From: Lachnospiraceae bacterium
Lineage (GTDB): Bacteria; Bacillota_A; Clostridia; Lachnospirales; Lachnospiraceae
DNA length: 64,000 nucleotides
Assembly: GCA_028694115.1 (NCBI GenBank)
Contig: JAQUUB010000018.1
Span: 1 to 64,000, forward strand
Direction of reading: 5' to 3'
Both the position numbers and the translations under genes were made by a program. The notes under the pieces are model-generated. The model was not told the origin of the DNA. It searched no databases and worked only from the letters and a program-made list of their open reading frames with translations. Shown piece by piece: positions 26,358 through 35,761 of this stretch (position 1 is its first letter; every line of letters starts with the position of its first letter).

Positions 26358-27326
26358 ATGAAAACAACTAGTAAAAGCGTAGCAATCGTAGGATGTGGTT
26401 TGGTAGGTTCAACAACAGCTTTTAGCTTGATTACCCAGGGTGCTTGTGATGAAGTAATGTTGATTGATATTAATGAAGAACGTGCCTATGGAGAAATGCT
26501 TGATTTGCGAGATAGTCTTGAATACTTGAATCGTAATGTAAAGGTCCGTAATGGGAAATATGAAGATTGTAAAGAGATGGATATTATAGTGATTACAGCT
26601 GGAGCTCCTCCAAAGCCAGGACAGTCCAGACTTGATACCTTAGAGCTGAGTGCGAAAATCTGCACCTCAATTGTGAAACCTATTATGGAGAGTGGATTTG
26701 ATGGAATATTTATTGTGATTTCTAATCCGGTTGATATCATTGCTCACTTTGTAAAGGAATTATCAGGTCTGCCTAAAAATCAGGTAATCGGGACGGGAAC
26801 AGCCATAGACTCTGCCAGATTAAAGACATTTATTGCTGATTTAGCAAAGTTAGATCCCAGAAGTGTACATGCTTATTCCATGGGAGAACATGGAGATTCA
26901 CAGATGGTTCCATGGTCTACGGTTACGATTGCAGGAAAGCCTTTTTATGATGTAATTCAGGATAATAAAGAATTAGTTGGAGATGTTGACCTTGATGAAC
27001 TCGTATATAAAACAACACAGGAGGGATGGGAAATTCTGAATCGGAAAGGAACAACCTATTATGGAATCGCAAGTGCATGTGTAGGAGTTATCAAAGCAAT
27101 TTTAAATGATGAAAATCGAATTGTCCCTGTATCCACGCTTTTAGAAGGTGAATATGGTGAGAATGGTGTTTATGCAGGGGTTCCTACCGTATTAAATCGT
27201 TCTGGTGCCTCAGATGTATTAGAAATTCATATGACACCAGGAGAACTTGCAAGATTTAAAGAATCAACAAAATTAATTAAGGAATATACAAAAAAAATAA
27301 TGGAGTTTAAACTACCGCAACAATAG
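26358..27326 (+). CDS. L-lactate dehydrogenase-like NAD-dependent 2-hydroxyacid dehydrogenase
   Basis: 322 residues from the ATG at 26358 (GGAGAG 6-7 bases upstream). Rossmann motif GCGLVGSTT, the proton-relay region GEHGDSQ with its His, the substrate-binding Arg in DSARL, and R91 of the mobile loop (GQSRLDTLE). The position that discriminates LDH (Gln102) from MDH (Arg102) is Pro85 (GAPPKPGQSR), so substrate is uncertain: lactate is the default call, another 2-oxoacid is possible. Its end overlaps the convergent HD-GYP gene by 20 bases. Confidence 0.82.
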   Translation: MKTTSKSVAIVGCGLVGSTTAFSLITQGACDEVMLIDINEERAYGEMLDLRDSLEYLNRNVKVRNGKYEDCKEMDIIVITAGAPPKPGQSRLDTLELSAKICTSIVKPIMESGFDGIFIVISNPVDIIAHFVKELSGLPKNQVIGTGTAIDSARLKTFIADLAKLDPRSVHAYSMGEHGDSQMVPWSTVTIAGKPFYDVIQDNKELVGDVDLDELVYKTTQEGWEILNRKGTTYYGIASACVGVIKAILNDENRIVPVSTLLEGEYGENGVYAGVPTVLNRSGASDVLEIHMTPGELARFKESTKLIKEYTKKIMEFKLPQQ

Positions 27327-28359
27327 AGATGGTACGATTTTTTGATAAATCAATAATGGTGTCATCGCATTTGACAATTGGTCTTGATAAGTCATTTTTA
27401 TTATTCAAAATGACTTCTCCTTCAAGCCCATTGCTTAAACGAACGCGATTACCAATTAATTCATCAACCACATGCTGTAAGAAAACATTAATATATTTGA
27501 TATCATACTTTTGTAAGCTGTCACCTTCGAAAATATTGATAACTTTGTAGGCACATAAAGGTTCACGATAGGAACGGGCAGATGTCATGGCTTCATAAAC
27601 ATCACAAATCGCAACGATTTTAGCAAAAGGATTGATTTTATTTCCAGCGAGCCCTTGAGGATATCCACTGCCATCGCATCGCTCATGGTGCTGAAGGGTA
27701 GCAAGCTTAATATTTTCATCGATATTCAATTTGGATATCAAATGATAACCGTGGAAGGCATGTGTTTTGACAAGATCAAATTCCATTTTGTTTAAGCGTT
27801 CTGGTTTCCAGATAATATCATATGGTAAAATAAATTTTCCGAGATCGTAAAGGAAACCTGTGAGTGTCAGAATCTTCAGATCTTCTTGATTTAAGTTTAA
27901 CCAACGTCCGAATACCCGACAGATCAATGCAACATTTAGCCCATGGGCATAGGTAAGATGGTCTTCGCTGGGTAATAGAAGATAAAGATAGGAGAAGAGT
28001 TGTTTGCCTGTCATATTGTCAGGAACAAGGCTTGTGGCGATTGTTAATAAATCCTGTATGCGAAAAGGAACTTTTTTGTAGATAAAAGAATCAACGGCTA
28101 CCTTGTATGCAACCAGATTTGCGGTATAGAGTTGTTCGTATTGTTTGAAGTCTTTGCTAAGGCGTATCTTTTCATAATAAGTAGTAGCGTAATCCTCAGG
28201 TTCCATAATATTTACACTCATTATATGAAATGTATTTAATTTCTGCAAGATAATGGAATCAATGGTAGAATTTCTCTTTACAATAACTTTCCCCTGATTT
28301 GTAATATCTTCCCCAATGACCATTCCTTCTTTTAAAGCTAAGGTTGCAACCATCTCCAT
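27307..28359 (-). CDS. HD-GYP domain protein with altered HD motif
   Basis: 350 residues. C-terminal HD-GYP domain (~130-320): HGLNVAL, HAFHGYHL, HHERCDGSGYPQGLAG and VAICDVYEAMTSARSYREP are all present. The canonical HD pair of HDxGK is YDLGK, with Tyr171 in place of the metal-binding His. The family hydrolyses cyclic di-GMP; loss of this ligand may reduce or abolish catalysis. The N-terminal ~120 residues are a DUF3391-like or unknown sensory part. GGAGGG precedes the ATG on the minus strand. Confidence 0.85.
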   Translation of the reverse strand: MEMVATLALKEGMVIGEDITNQGKVIVKRNSTIDSIILQKLNTFHIMSVNIMEPEDYATTYYEKIRLSKDFKQYEQLYTANLVAYKVAVDSFIYKKVPFRIQDLLTIATSLVPDNMTGKQLFSYLYLLLPSEDHLTYAHGLNVALICRVFGRWLNLNQEDLKILTLTGFLYDLGKFILPYDIIWKPERLNKMEFDLVKTHAFHGYHLISKLNIDENIKLATLQHHERCDGSGYPQGLAGNKINPFAKIVAICDVYEAMTSARSYREPLCAYKVINIFEGDSLQKYDIKYINVFLQHVVDELIGNRVRLSNGLEGEVILNNKNDLSRPIVKCDDTIIDLSKNRTISIVAVV

Positions 28360-28441
28360 AACAAACCCTCCTTATTAATCTAATAGTTTCAGTATAAAAA
28401 TAATGGCATATCTTGTCAATTAGATTTTCTTATGTACTTCA

Positions 28442-28470
28442 TTGCATAATCATTTAAAAGAACCTATAAT
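28442..28470 (+). promoter_or_regulatory. Promoter of the chemoreceptor gene
   Basis: TTGCAT (28442-28447), 17 bp, TATAAT (28465-28470). Confidence 0.7.
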
Positions 28471-28512
28471 ATAACATAGATAGTCAAAACCACTTATGAG
28501 AAGGATACCTGT

Positions 28513-30570
28513 ATGCGATTTAAAAAAATAGGAACCAGGATGTTGGTATTTATTCTGCCAGTCATTATTCTTGCGTTGGCAGCGCTCACTGCTATTAGTG
28601 CAAAATCAAGTGAGAGCATCATCAACAAACAAATTGCACAACATATGTCATCGGAGCTATTAGCACAAATGAATGGAATTGGACAGTATTTAGAGGTTGT
28701 GGAATCAACAGCGACAAATGTATCAAGGGTGGTAGGAACAACCTACAAAACAACCGATTTAAGTACATATGAGGCAATGCTGAAACAAATAGTAATGGAT
28801 AATGACCTGGTACTTGGCAGTGGAATCTGGTTTGAACCCTACGCATATGACAGCAAAGAAGAGTATGTGGGACCCTATATCTACAAAGATGGAAAAGATA
28901 CGGTAGTAACTTATGATTATAGCAATGCAGAATATGACTATTTTTCACAGGATTATTACACGATGACCAAGGGGGCAACAGCAGCTGTTATTACGGATCC
29001 TTATTATGATGAGACGTCAGGCTTGATTATGTCTTCCTGTTCTATGCCAATTTATGATAATAATAAAACTTATTTAGGATGTGTTACCGTTGATATTGAA
29101 TTGACGGCTATTCAAAATCTTGTTAACAATATTAAGGTTGGCGAGAATGGTACCGCAATGCTGATTAGTGGTTCTGGCACATATTTAGGTTGTAGTGATG
29201 ATAAAAAAGTATCAGAAGCAATGAATATGACAGAAGATTCTAATTCTTCGCTAGCACTTGCAGCAGCTTCTATTTTAAATAATGACAGAGGCATTACGAG
29301 TTATGAAGCGAATCATCAGACCTATAATCTATACTATGATACGTTGAAAAATACAGGCTGGAAGTTGATTATAGAGATGCCACAGGCAGAACTGCATCAA
29401 CCGGTTCGACAATTAATAGACTTGTTGCTTCCAATTTGCTTGATTGCAATTATTCTTTCTGTCATGATTGTGTTGATTCAGGTGCGTTCTATTTCAAAGA
29501 ATATTAAGAAAGTACAAACCTTTGCTGGCGCGTTAGCAGAAGGAGATTTCTCGGTAGAACAATTAAAGGTTGAGACAAGGGATGAATTAGGAAACATGGG
29601 TCATTCTCTAAACGAGATGTATGGAAATAATAAGCAGGTGATCCAAAATATTATTACCCATGCAGAAGAGGTAAATATATCAAGTAAAAATTTAAATGAA
29701 GCAGCAGATAATTTATTGACACAATTTGAAAAAATAGAATCCTATATGACGGATGTAAATGAAGCAATGATGTCTGCAGGTGCAGCAACCGAAGAAGTAA
29801 ATGCATCTACCGAAGAAGTAAAAGCATCGGTTACAGTCTTTACACAGGAGACCGAAATGAGCATGAAGATGACGGAAGAAATTCAGAATCGTGCACAGAA
29901 AATTGGCGAGTCAAGTCAGCAATCTTTTCAACATGCAACACAGCTTTCAGCAGAATATAGCGAAAAATTACAAAAGAGTATGGAACATGCAAAGGTAGTA
30001 GATAATATTGGTACAATGGCAGGAGTGATATCCGAAGTTGCAGAACAAATTAACTTATTATCCCTGAATGCATCCATCGAGGCGGCAAGAGCTGGAGAAC
30101 AGGGAAAAGGGTTTGCGGTTGTTGCAATGGAAATAGGTAAGCTTGCAAAAGAAACATCCAATGCGGTAAGTCAGATTCAGGGTACAATTTCTGATGTAGA
30201 AGGTGCGTTCAAGGATATGGCTGAGGAATCTCATTCATTGCTGGGATTTGTTCAACAAACAGTAATGCCAGACTACAATAGCTTTATAGGTGTGGCAGAA
30301 CAGTATAAGAGCGATGCGGTTTCCATTGAGAACAATGCAAAGAGAATTTCTGAAATGGCTTTGGGAATTCAGCAAATAATGGATGAAGTAAGTATGGCAA
30401 TCCAGAATATCACAGAATCAACACAAAGTACGGCAGATAACAGCAGCAAAATTATGGATTCTATGAATGGAGTAGCTGAGGTTGTGGATCATGTATCTGA
30501 AATGTCAAATAAGCAGGCAGTAATTGCAACAAATCTGAATGATGTGGTATGTAGTTTTAAATTGGATTGA
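28513..30570 (+). CDS. Methyl-accepting chemotaxis protein, Cache sensor
   Basis: 685 residues. Membrane helix ~10-30, a periplasmic-type double Cache domain ~35-290 ([28 protein letters not shown]), second helix ~297-320, HAMP ~325-375, and a signalling coiled coil with the highly conserved hairpin tip ([30 protein letters not shown]). Senses an extracellular small molecule and controls CheA. No other chemotaxis genes are near; it is monocistronic. Confidence 0.93.
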   Translation: MRFKKIGTRMLVFILPVIILALAALTAISAKSSESIINKQIAQHMSSELLAQMNGIGQYLEVVESTATNVSRVVGTTYKTTDLSTYEAMLKQIVMDNDLVLGSGIWFEPYAYDSKEEYVGPYIYKDGKDTVVTYDYSNAEYDYFSQDYYTMTKGATAAVITDPYYDETSGLIMSSCSMPIYDNNKTYLGCVTVDIELTAIQNLVNNIKVGENGTAMLISGSGTYLGCSDDKKVSEAMNMTEDSNSSLALAAASILNNDRGITSYEANHQTYNLYYDTLKNTGWKLIIEMPQAELHQPVRQLIDLLLPICLIAIILSVMIVLIQVRSISKNIKKVQTFAGALAEGDFSVEQLKVETRDELGNMGHSLNEMYGNNKQVIQNIITHAEEVNISSKNLNEAADNLLTQFEKIESYMTDVNEAMMSAGAATEEVNASTEEVKASVTVFTQETEMSMKMTEEIQNRAQKIGESSQQSFQHATQLSAEYSEKLQKSMEHAKVVDNIGTMAGVISEVAEQINLLSLNASIEAARAGEQGKGFAVVAMEIGKLAKETSNAVSQIQGTISDVEGAFKDMAEESHSLLGFVQQTVMPDYNSFIGVAEQYKSDAVSIENNAKRISEMALGIQQIMDEVSMAIQNITESTQSTADNSSKIMDSMNGVAEVVDHVSEMSNKQAVIATNLNDVVCSFKLD

Positions 30571-30660
30571 TAGTTGATTTCATTGACGTCCCTATCAATT
30601 ATTGTTAAAATAAGAAGCACTCTTTTTGAGTGAAGAATAAACAGGATAAAGGAAAAAATA

Positions 30661-31881
30661 ATGAAAAAAATGATTCAAAAGTGGAATAGTATGAGTTTGA
30701 TTCTTAGAATTCTACTCGGACTTATGATTGGTACAGGATTGGGATTTATGGTACCGGCAGCAACGGAAATAGGGTTCCTTGGAACATTATTTGTTGGAGC
30801 ATTAAAGGCAATTGCGCCAATTCTGGTATTTGTGTTGGTTATGAGTTCGCTTGCACAGGCAAAAGAAAAAATGAGTAAAAAATTCACCAAGGTTATTGTG
30901 TTATATATGATTAGTACTCTGTTAGCATCTTTTGTTGGAGTAATTGCCAGTTTTTTATTTCCAATAACTTTGAAATTGACAGACGCAGTAAATGAGGCCG
31001 CTCCAAGTGGAATTGTTGAGGTTCTGAAAACATTATTAATGAATGTTGTCTCTAACCCGGTTGGTTCGTTAATGAATGCGAACTATGTTGGTATTCTTGC
31101 ATGGGCAATTATGCTTGGTATTGCTTTAAAAGGATCATCTGATCATACCAAAGAGGCACTTGGGGATATTTCCGATGCTGTCTCAAAAGGTGTTAGATGG
31201 ATTATTAATCTTGCACCATTTGGTATTCTTGGATTAGTGTTTCAATCGGTATCAACGAATGGTCTTGATATCTTTAAATCTTATGGAAAATTATTATTGG
31301 TATTGGTTGGATGTATGCTTGCTGTTGCATTGATTGTAGATCCGCTTATTGCAGGAATCTGCCTTCGCAGAAACCCATATCCTCTTGTATTTCGATGCCT
31401 GAAGGAAAGTGGATTAACCGCCTTTTTTACAAGAAGTTCAGCTGCCAATATTCCTATTAACATGACACTTTGTGAAAAACTCGGATTAGACAAGGACATG
31501 TATTCTGTATCGATTCCACTTGGTGCTACCATTAATATGGATGGGGCAGCAATTACAATCGCAGTTATGACGCTGGCAGCGGCAAATACAATGGGTATTG
31601 CAGTAGATATTCCAACGGCTTTGATTCTTTGTGTACTTTCAACGATCGCAGCATGTGGGGCTTCGGGTGTAGCTGGTGGTTCATTGTTATTAATACCATT
31701 GGCGTGTTCTCTATTTGGAATCACAAATGATATTGCAATGCAGGTTGTAGGTGTTGGACTCATCATCGGAGTTGTTCAGGATTCTTTTGAAACAGCAATC
31801 AATTCCTCAGGTGATGTTTTGTTTGCGGCAACAGCAGAATTTAGCGAATGGATCAAAGAAGGAAAAGAAGTGAAGTTCTAA
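30661..31881 (+). CDS. sstT: Na+/serine-threonine symporter SstT
   Basis: 406 residues, dicarboxylate/amino acid:cation symporter family, about eight membrane segments plus re-entrant loops. [40 protein letters not shown] and [15 protein letters not shown] are typical of SstT. Takes up serine and threonine with sodium. Stand-alone gene; the frame behind it is a truncated gene of foreign look. Confidence 0.93.
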   Translation: MKKMIQKWNSMSLILRILLGLMIGTGLGFMVPAATEIGFLGTLFVGALKAIAPILVFVLVMSSLAQAKEKMSKKFTKVIVLYMISTLLASFVGVIASFLFPITLKLTDAVNEAAPSGIVEVLKTLLMNVVSNPVGSLMNANYVGILAWAIMLGIALKGSSDHTKEALGDISDAVSKGVRWIINLAPFGILGLVFQSVSTNGLDIFKSYGKLLLVLVGCMLAVALIVDPLIAGICLRRNPYPLVFRCLKESGLTAFFTRSSAANIPINMTLCEKLGLDKDMYSVSIPLGATINMDGAAITIAVMTLAAANTMGIAVDIPTALILCVLSTIAACGASGVAGGSLLLIPLACSLFGITNDIAMQVVGVGLIIGVVQDSFETAINSSGDVLFAATAEFSEWIKEGKEVKF

Positions 31882-32776
31882 TTTTTCATCTTTTGAAGGT
31901 GTAATTAAAACATTGGAAGGTGAATTTGAGGATTTTTTAAATATAGAAAATATGGAACCAAGTGATCAGAAGAATAATTTTAAGGATTTCCAGGATATTA
32001 AGTATAATTTCTTTTTCAACCATGAAGCAGAAAAGTCATATAAAGACGAATTTTCCATTATAAAAGAAAAATATAATCATCGTATTACTAATTTTTTTCA
32101 TAAAATACAACAACCAACCTGCTTTGTTAGAGCAATAAAGGATAATTCTGAGATAGAATTTATAAAACAAAATCGAAATAGAATTATAAATATAGTTAAA
32201 AAAAATAATGAAAATAATATCATTGTATTTATTGCATTAAAATCTATGAAAGCTGATATTGATTTTCCTGTGTATTATGTGGATTTAATAAATTACAGTA
32301 CTGCATCAAGATTAGATTTGAGAAATCTATTTGATAGTAATCATAAATTAATTGAATTCTTAACGTCATTGGTAAATGAATCTAAAAATAATAGAAATTT
32401 GATATTTGACTTAAAGAAAGAAGTCAGGTACTTAGATGTATATAAACAACGCTACGATTCATTGATTAAAGTTTTAAATTTTGATATTAAAAAAATAAAT
32501 ATACAAAATAATGTGGTTATATATGGTGTTGGGAATGTTGGAAAAGTGTTTTACAATAAAATTAAGGATTATTATAAGGTGATATATTTTATAGATAAAT
32601 ATAGTGATGATGAAATGTATGACAATATTAAAATTTTAACTCTAGATAATTGTAATATTCTTGAAAACTGTACAATCATTGTAACAGCTACATATTATTT
32701 TGATGAGATTAAAGTAAGCTTATTACAAAAATTAAATAATGAGATTGCTATTAAGTCTTTAAATGAATATTTTTAA
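31874..32776 (+). pseudogene. 5'-truncated DUF1796-type (papain-like cysteine peptidase) gene with C-terminal Rossmann-like segment
   Basis: The frame is open from just behind a stop at 31871. It has no good start; a TTG at 31913 is the first usable codon. It reads [21 protein letters not shown]..., which looks like the middle of a DUF1796 protein (KEKYNHRITNFF, CFVRAIKDNSEI), lacking the N-terminal catalytic Cys part. A C-terminal VVIYGVGNVGKVFYNKI resembles the Rossmann-like domain found in polysaccharide-locus proteins. Base composition is clearly more AT-rich than the neighbours. Probably a leftover of a transferred surface-polysaccharide gene. Family call is from memory and only moderately sure. 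Confidence 0.5.
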
Positions 32777-32804
32777 AGAGTGTGAAAGTGTTCAGGGTGA
32801 GTGT

Positions 32805-32856
32805 AAAAGCTGATGTAAGAAAACTTTAAAAAAGTTTAATCATCGGCTTTTCTTTT
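32805..32856 (+). terminator. Terminator after the truncated gene
   Basis: AAAAGCTGATG (32805-32815) pairs with CATCGGCTTTT (32841-32851), inner AAACTTT/AAAGTTT (32821-32837), then CTTTT. Confidence 0.75.
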
Positions 32857-32919
32857 GTATAAAATTCCGTAGATTATATGTAGATAAATTTAAGAATACT
32901 ATTAAAAAAAATAGGGTTA

Positions 32920-32928
32920 TGTTATAAT
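32920..32928 (+). promoter_or_regulatory. Extended -10 element before the 33007 operon
   Basis: TGT-TATAAT (32920-32928); no clear -35 box. Confidence 0.45.
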
Positions 32929-32976
32929 GTCAATAAATACAAGCTGATTGATAGTTATGATGGAGATAAAATTAGT

Positions 32977-33006
32977 GTATGCAAAAGCATGCAGATAGGT
33001 ATCTAT
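32977..33006 (+). repeat. Hairpin repeat, module D, ending at a start codon
   Basis: GTATGCAAAAGCATGC (32977-32992, one G-U) followed by AGATAGGTATCTAT and the ATG at 33007. Same tail as the copies at 20816 and 54098. Confidence 0.65.
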
Positions 33007-33330
33007 ATGGAATTTTATAAAAGATTATATTTAGGTGATGGAACCAAAAAACATCGATGGAAATATATCTGGAAATTAAAACATCATGCAGGACTATTGG
33101 ATATCTATGTGATTACATTGTCCAAGAACAAGGGTGAATTATTAGAAATTTACCATAATGCTGTTCTTATGCAAGAGTTTTATAAGCAGTATCCTCCGTT
33201 TGTAGTTGGAATTGCAAAGGGAAAGGATGAAGCAACTTTACTTGTTTCAGAAATTATTCAGGATGTATATTTAAAAACAGGTAATTATGATATAAAGACG
33301 TATCTATTAGAAAAACAGAAAGGAAAATAG
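33007..33330 (+). CDS. Conserved hypothetical protein upstream of DUF2953/gerW
   Basis: 107 residues, soluble, no motif that I recognise (FYKRLYLGDGTKKHRWKYIW at the start). Start at 33007 preferred over 32989 because the latter ATG lies in the hairpin repeat; AGGT six bases upstream of 33007 comes from the repeat tail. The next gene begins one base after its stop, so it is in one operon with DUF2953 and gerW. Confidence 0.7.
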   Translation: MEFYKRLYLGDGTKKHRWKYIWKLKHHAGLLDIYVITLSKNKGELLEIYHNAVLMQEFYKQYPPFVVGIAKGKDEATLLVSEIIQDVYLKTGNYDIKTYLLEKQKGK

Positions 33331-33331
33331 T

Positions 33332-34303
33332 ATGCTTCCTATTTTATTTACCATACTAAAGATCATAGGTTTCCTTCTTTTGATCCTGCTCTGTCTGTTT
33401 CTCTTTTTATTACTTAGTATTTTGTTTGTTCCAGTCAGATACAAGGCAATTGGAGAAAAGAAAGACGATATTTTTGTACATGTAAGGGCTAGCTGGTTTC
33501 TGCATCTTTTCACTTTTATTATTGATTTTGAAGATTCCAAATTATCTTATGGAGTTCGTTTATTTGGAATCAGGTTAAGAAGATTTGATTCTGATTATGA
33601 AAAGAAAGAGAAACCAAAGAAGCAAGATAAGAATCAAAAAAGTAAATTAAATAAAACAAATATTGAATCAGATAAAGAATTTGATAGTCAACCAAATCTA
33701 GAATTAAATAAAGAGACAATCGTAAAAACAAAAGAAAATAAGGAAGATATCGATAAAAATATAATTGATAAACCACAGGAATTTATAACTAGGAAGAAAC
33801 CTACCGTAGAAAAAGAGAAGGAGTTTGATGATCTTTCCTTCTTTCAAAAATGGAAACGGTTCTTTTTATCACTTATTAAAAAATTAATTAATATTAAGTA
33901 CACATTAAAAAACATCTATGATAAAATAATAGAAATAAGAGATAATTTTACATTTTACCGGGATTTGATTTTGCTTGAACGCACGAAACAGCTTTATACG
34001 GATGTGTTGAAACAGGTTGGTCGTTTACTACGTCATATCAGACCACGAAAAGTGAGGATGCATATCACCTTGGGGATGGGGGATCCTGCGTCAACAGGAG
34101 AAGCAATTGCTGCCTTTAGTATTATTTATCCTTTTATTGGGAAAAGTATTACCTTGACACCGAGGTTTGATGAGGAGATTCTAGAAGGCGATTTCTATTT
34201 TAGAGGATATTCACAAGTATTTGTATTATTACATGTAGTATCAAAAGTATATTTTAATAAAGAACTTAGGAATTTTATGAAAGTTTTGAGAAAGGAAGCA
34301 TAA
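33332..34303 (+). CDS. DUF2953 domain-containing membrane protein
   Basis: 323 residues. One N-terminal membrane segment (~5-32), a highly charged Lys/Glu-rich middle (~85-165) and a C-terminal DUF2953 part (RPRKVRMHITLGMGDPASTGEA, GDFYFRGYSQVFVL). The family commonly precedes gerW/ytfJ in spore formers, as here (gap of 3 bases), suggesting a sporulation-linked role. Confidence 0.82.
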   Translation: MLPILFTILKIIGFLLLILLCLFLFLLLSILFVPVRYKAIGEKKDDIFVHVRASWFLHLFTFIIDFEDSKLSYGVRLFGIRLRRFDSDYEKKEKPKKQDKNQKSKLNKTNIESDKEFDSQPNLELNKETIVKTKENKEDIDKNIIDKPQEFITRKKPTVEKEKEFDDLSFFQKWKRFFLSLIKKLINIKYTLKNIYDKIIEIRDNFTFYRDLILLERTKQLYTDVLKQVGRLLRHIRPRKVRMHITLGMGDPASTGEAIAAFSIIYPFIGKSITLTPRFDEEILEGDFYFRGYSQVFVLLHVVSKVYFNKELRNFMKVLRKEA

Positions 34304-34306
34304 AAT

Positions 34307-34699
34307 ATGGCAGAGAATAATTTTAATGGGGTAATTGATTCCTTGATTAAGGGCATGGATGGATTTATGAGTACGAAAACAGTAGTGGGAGAGGCAACAA
34401 AAGTTGGAGATACCATTATTTTACCACTTGTTGATGTATCTTTTGGCGTAGGAGCTGGTGCTGCATCAGGGGATAAGAAAAATAACGGATGTGGTGGAAT
34501 TGCCGGTAAAATGACACCAAGCGCAGTTCTGGTCATTCAGAATGGTTCTACGAAATTAGTAAATGTAAAGAACCAGGATAGTATGACAAAGATTCTTGAT
34601 ATGATCCCTGATATTATTAATAAATTTACAACGCCAAAAAATAATGGGAAGGTTTCGGATGAAGATGCAGTAGTATTAGCTTTTCCAGATGATAAGTAA
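34307..34699 (+). CDS. gerW: GerW (YtfJ) family spore protein
   Basis: 130 residues, motifs FNGVIDSLIKGMDGFM, VGDTIILPLVDVSFGVGAG and a glycine-rich GGGI-type segment (NNGCGGIAGKMTPSAVLVI). Family members are forespore-expressed and needed for normal germination in Bacillus. Supports a spore-forming host. Confidence 0.9.
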   Translation: MAENNFNGVIDSLIKGMDGFMSTKTVVGEATKVGDTIILPLVDVSFGVGAGAASGDKKNNGCGGIAGKMTPSAVLVIQNGSTKLVNVKNQDSMTKILDMIPDIINKFTTPKNNGKVSDEDAVVLAFPDDK

Positions 34700-34707
34700 G
34701 GATTATG

Positions 34708-34742
34708 GACACCGAAAAAATGTCGGTGTCTTTCACTTTATT
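34708..34742 (+). terminator. Terminator after gerW
   Basis: GACACCGA (34708-34715) with TCGGTGTC (34723-34730), followed by TTTCACTTTATTT. Confidence 0.8.
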
Positions 34743-34789
34743 TAGACAATTGCATATAGTAATTATAAGAAAAGCAGGATGTGGTATGT

Positions 34790-34933
34790 ATGAAATGTAG
34801 AAAACAAGTGGGTCTTTATTCGCTATTCTTTGCTTCCGGTATGCTTTTTATGATTTTTGTGCCAAATAATTTCTGCGGGATTATAATATGTAGTGTATTC
34901 ATTGTTTTTGGATATAATTTATATTGCAGCTAG
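34790..34933 (+). CDS. Small membrane protein, 47 residues
   Basis: KCRKQVGLYSLFFASGMLFM then two hydrophobic segments separated by PNNFCG, ending in a cysteine-containing tail. AGGA lies about 12 bases before the ATG, so initiation is weakly supported. It resembles small uncharacterised two-helix proteins that I associate with clostridia, but I cannot name a family. Confidence 0.5.
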   Translation: MKCRKQVGLYSLFFASGMLFMIFVPNNFCGIIICSVFIVFGYNLYCS

Positions 34934-34983
34934 AAGCTGATTGACATAGTGTGCATTGTTGGATGAATAGAAAAGAAGACAAT

Positions 34984-35014
34984 AAAAAACCAAGTGACTG
35001 ATCACTTGGTTTTT
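34984..35014. terminator. Bidirectional terminator between small membrane gene and rpmB
   Basis: AAAAAACCAAGTGA (34984-34997) with TCACTTGGTTTTT (35002-35014): perfect stem, A and T tracts on either side. Confidence 0.85.
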
Positions 35015-35024
35015 GAATTCATTC

Positions 35025-35210
35025 CTATGCTCTTTCTACTTTACCGGAACGTAAGCAACTAGCACATACATAGATTCTTCTTGAAGCACCGTTAACTTTA
35101 CATTTTACTTTTTTAATATTTGATTTCCAGATTCTATTTGATCTTCTATGGGAATGGCTGACGTTGTTTCCGAAGTGAACGCCTTTACCACAAATATCAC
35201 ATTTTGCCAT
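35025..35210 (-). CDS. rpmB: 50S ribosomal protein L28
   Basis: 61 residues. CDICGK and CASCLRSGK form the zinc-ribbon CxxC pairs of the C+ type; SHSHRRSNRIWKSN is typical. Monocistronic, with AGGAGG upstream on the minus strand, its terminator at 34984. Divergent from asp23. Confidence 0.97.
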   Translation of the reverse strand: MAKCDICGKGVHFGNNVSHSHRRSNRIWKSNIKKVKCKVNGASRRIYVCASCLRSGKVERA

Positions 35211-35382
35211 GATTGCACCTCCTTAAAAATCATAATAAGTCTATTGCTAGACTCGCAACATATGTATTCTATCAGATAGTAAATGGAATTGCAAGTACAA
35301 AATTTATATTTTTATATTCCATTCTTTTCATAAAACAGTTATAATAGAAAATAATTATGAGTTATGAACGGAGGTTGTTAAT

Positions 35383-35739
35383 ATGAAAGGTCGAATGAAT
35401 ACCAATATGGGCAGTATCGTTATTGATCCAGAAGTAATTGCTCAGTATGCAGGTTCCGAAGCGATGGAGTGCTTTGGCATTGTTGGAATGGCTGCAATTA
35501 GTATGAAAGACGGTTTAGTGAAGTTATTAAAAAAAGAAAGTGTTACCCGCGGGATTAATGTTACCGTAGTAGATAATAAATTGAATTTGGATTTTCATGT
35601 AATTGTTGCTTATGGAGTAAGTATTCTTGCGGTATCAGATAACTTAATGAGTAATGTAAAATATAAAGTGGAAGAGTTTACAGGTCTTACAATAGAAAAA
35701 ATAAATATCTTTGTTGAAGGCGTACGTGTGATCGACTAA
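35383..35739 (+). CDS. Asp23/Gls24 family envelope stress protein (YloU-like)
   Basis: 118 residues, Asp23 domain (GSIVIDPEVIAQYAG, VEEFTGLTIEKINIFVEGVRV). GGAGG before the ATG. The gene directly precedes the DAK2/FakA gene, the conserved yloU-yloV order. Function in detail unknown; linked to envelope homeostasis. Confidence 0.9.
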   Translation: MKGRMNTNMGSIVIDPEVIAQYAGSEAMECFGIVGMAAISMKDGLVKLLKKESVTRGINVTVVDNKLNLDFHVIVAYGVSILAVSDNLMSNVKYKVEEFTGLTIEKINIFVEGVRVID

Positions 35740-35761
35740 CCATAAAGGAGGATTTAGAAAC

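Noticed and set aside
30615..30636. Short stem CACTC-TTTTT-GAGTG before sstT as terminator
   Set aside because: Only five base pairs and no T run behind it; too weak to support.
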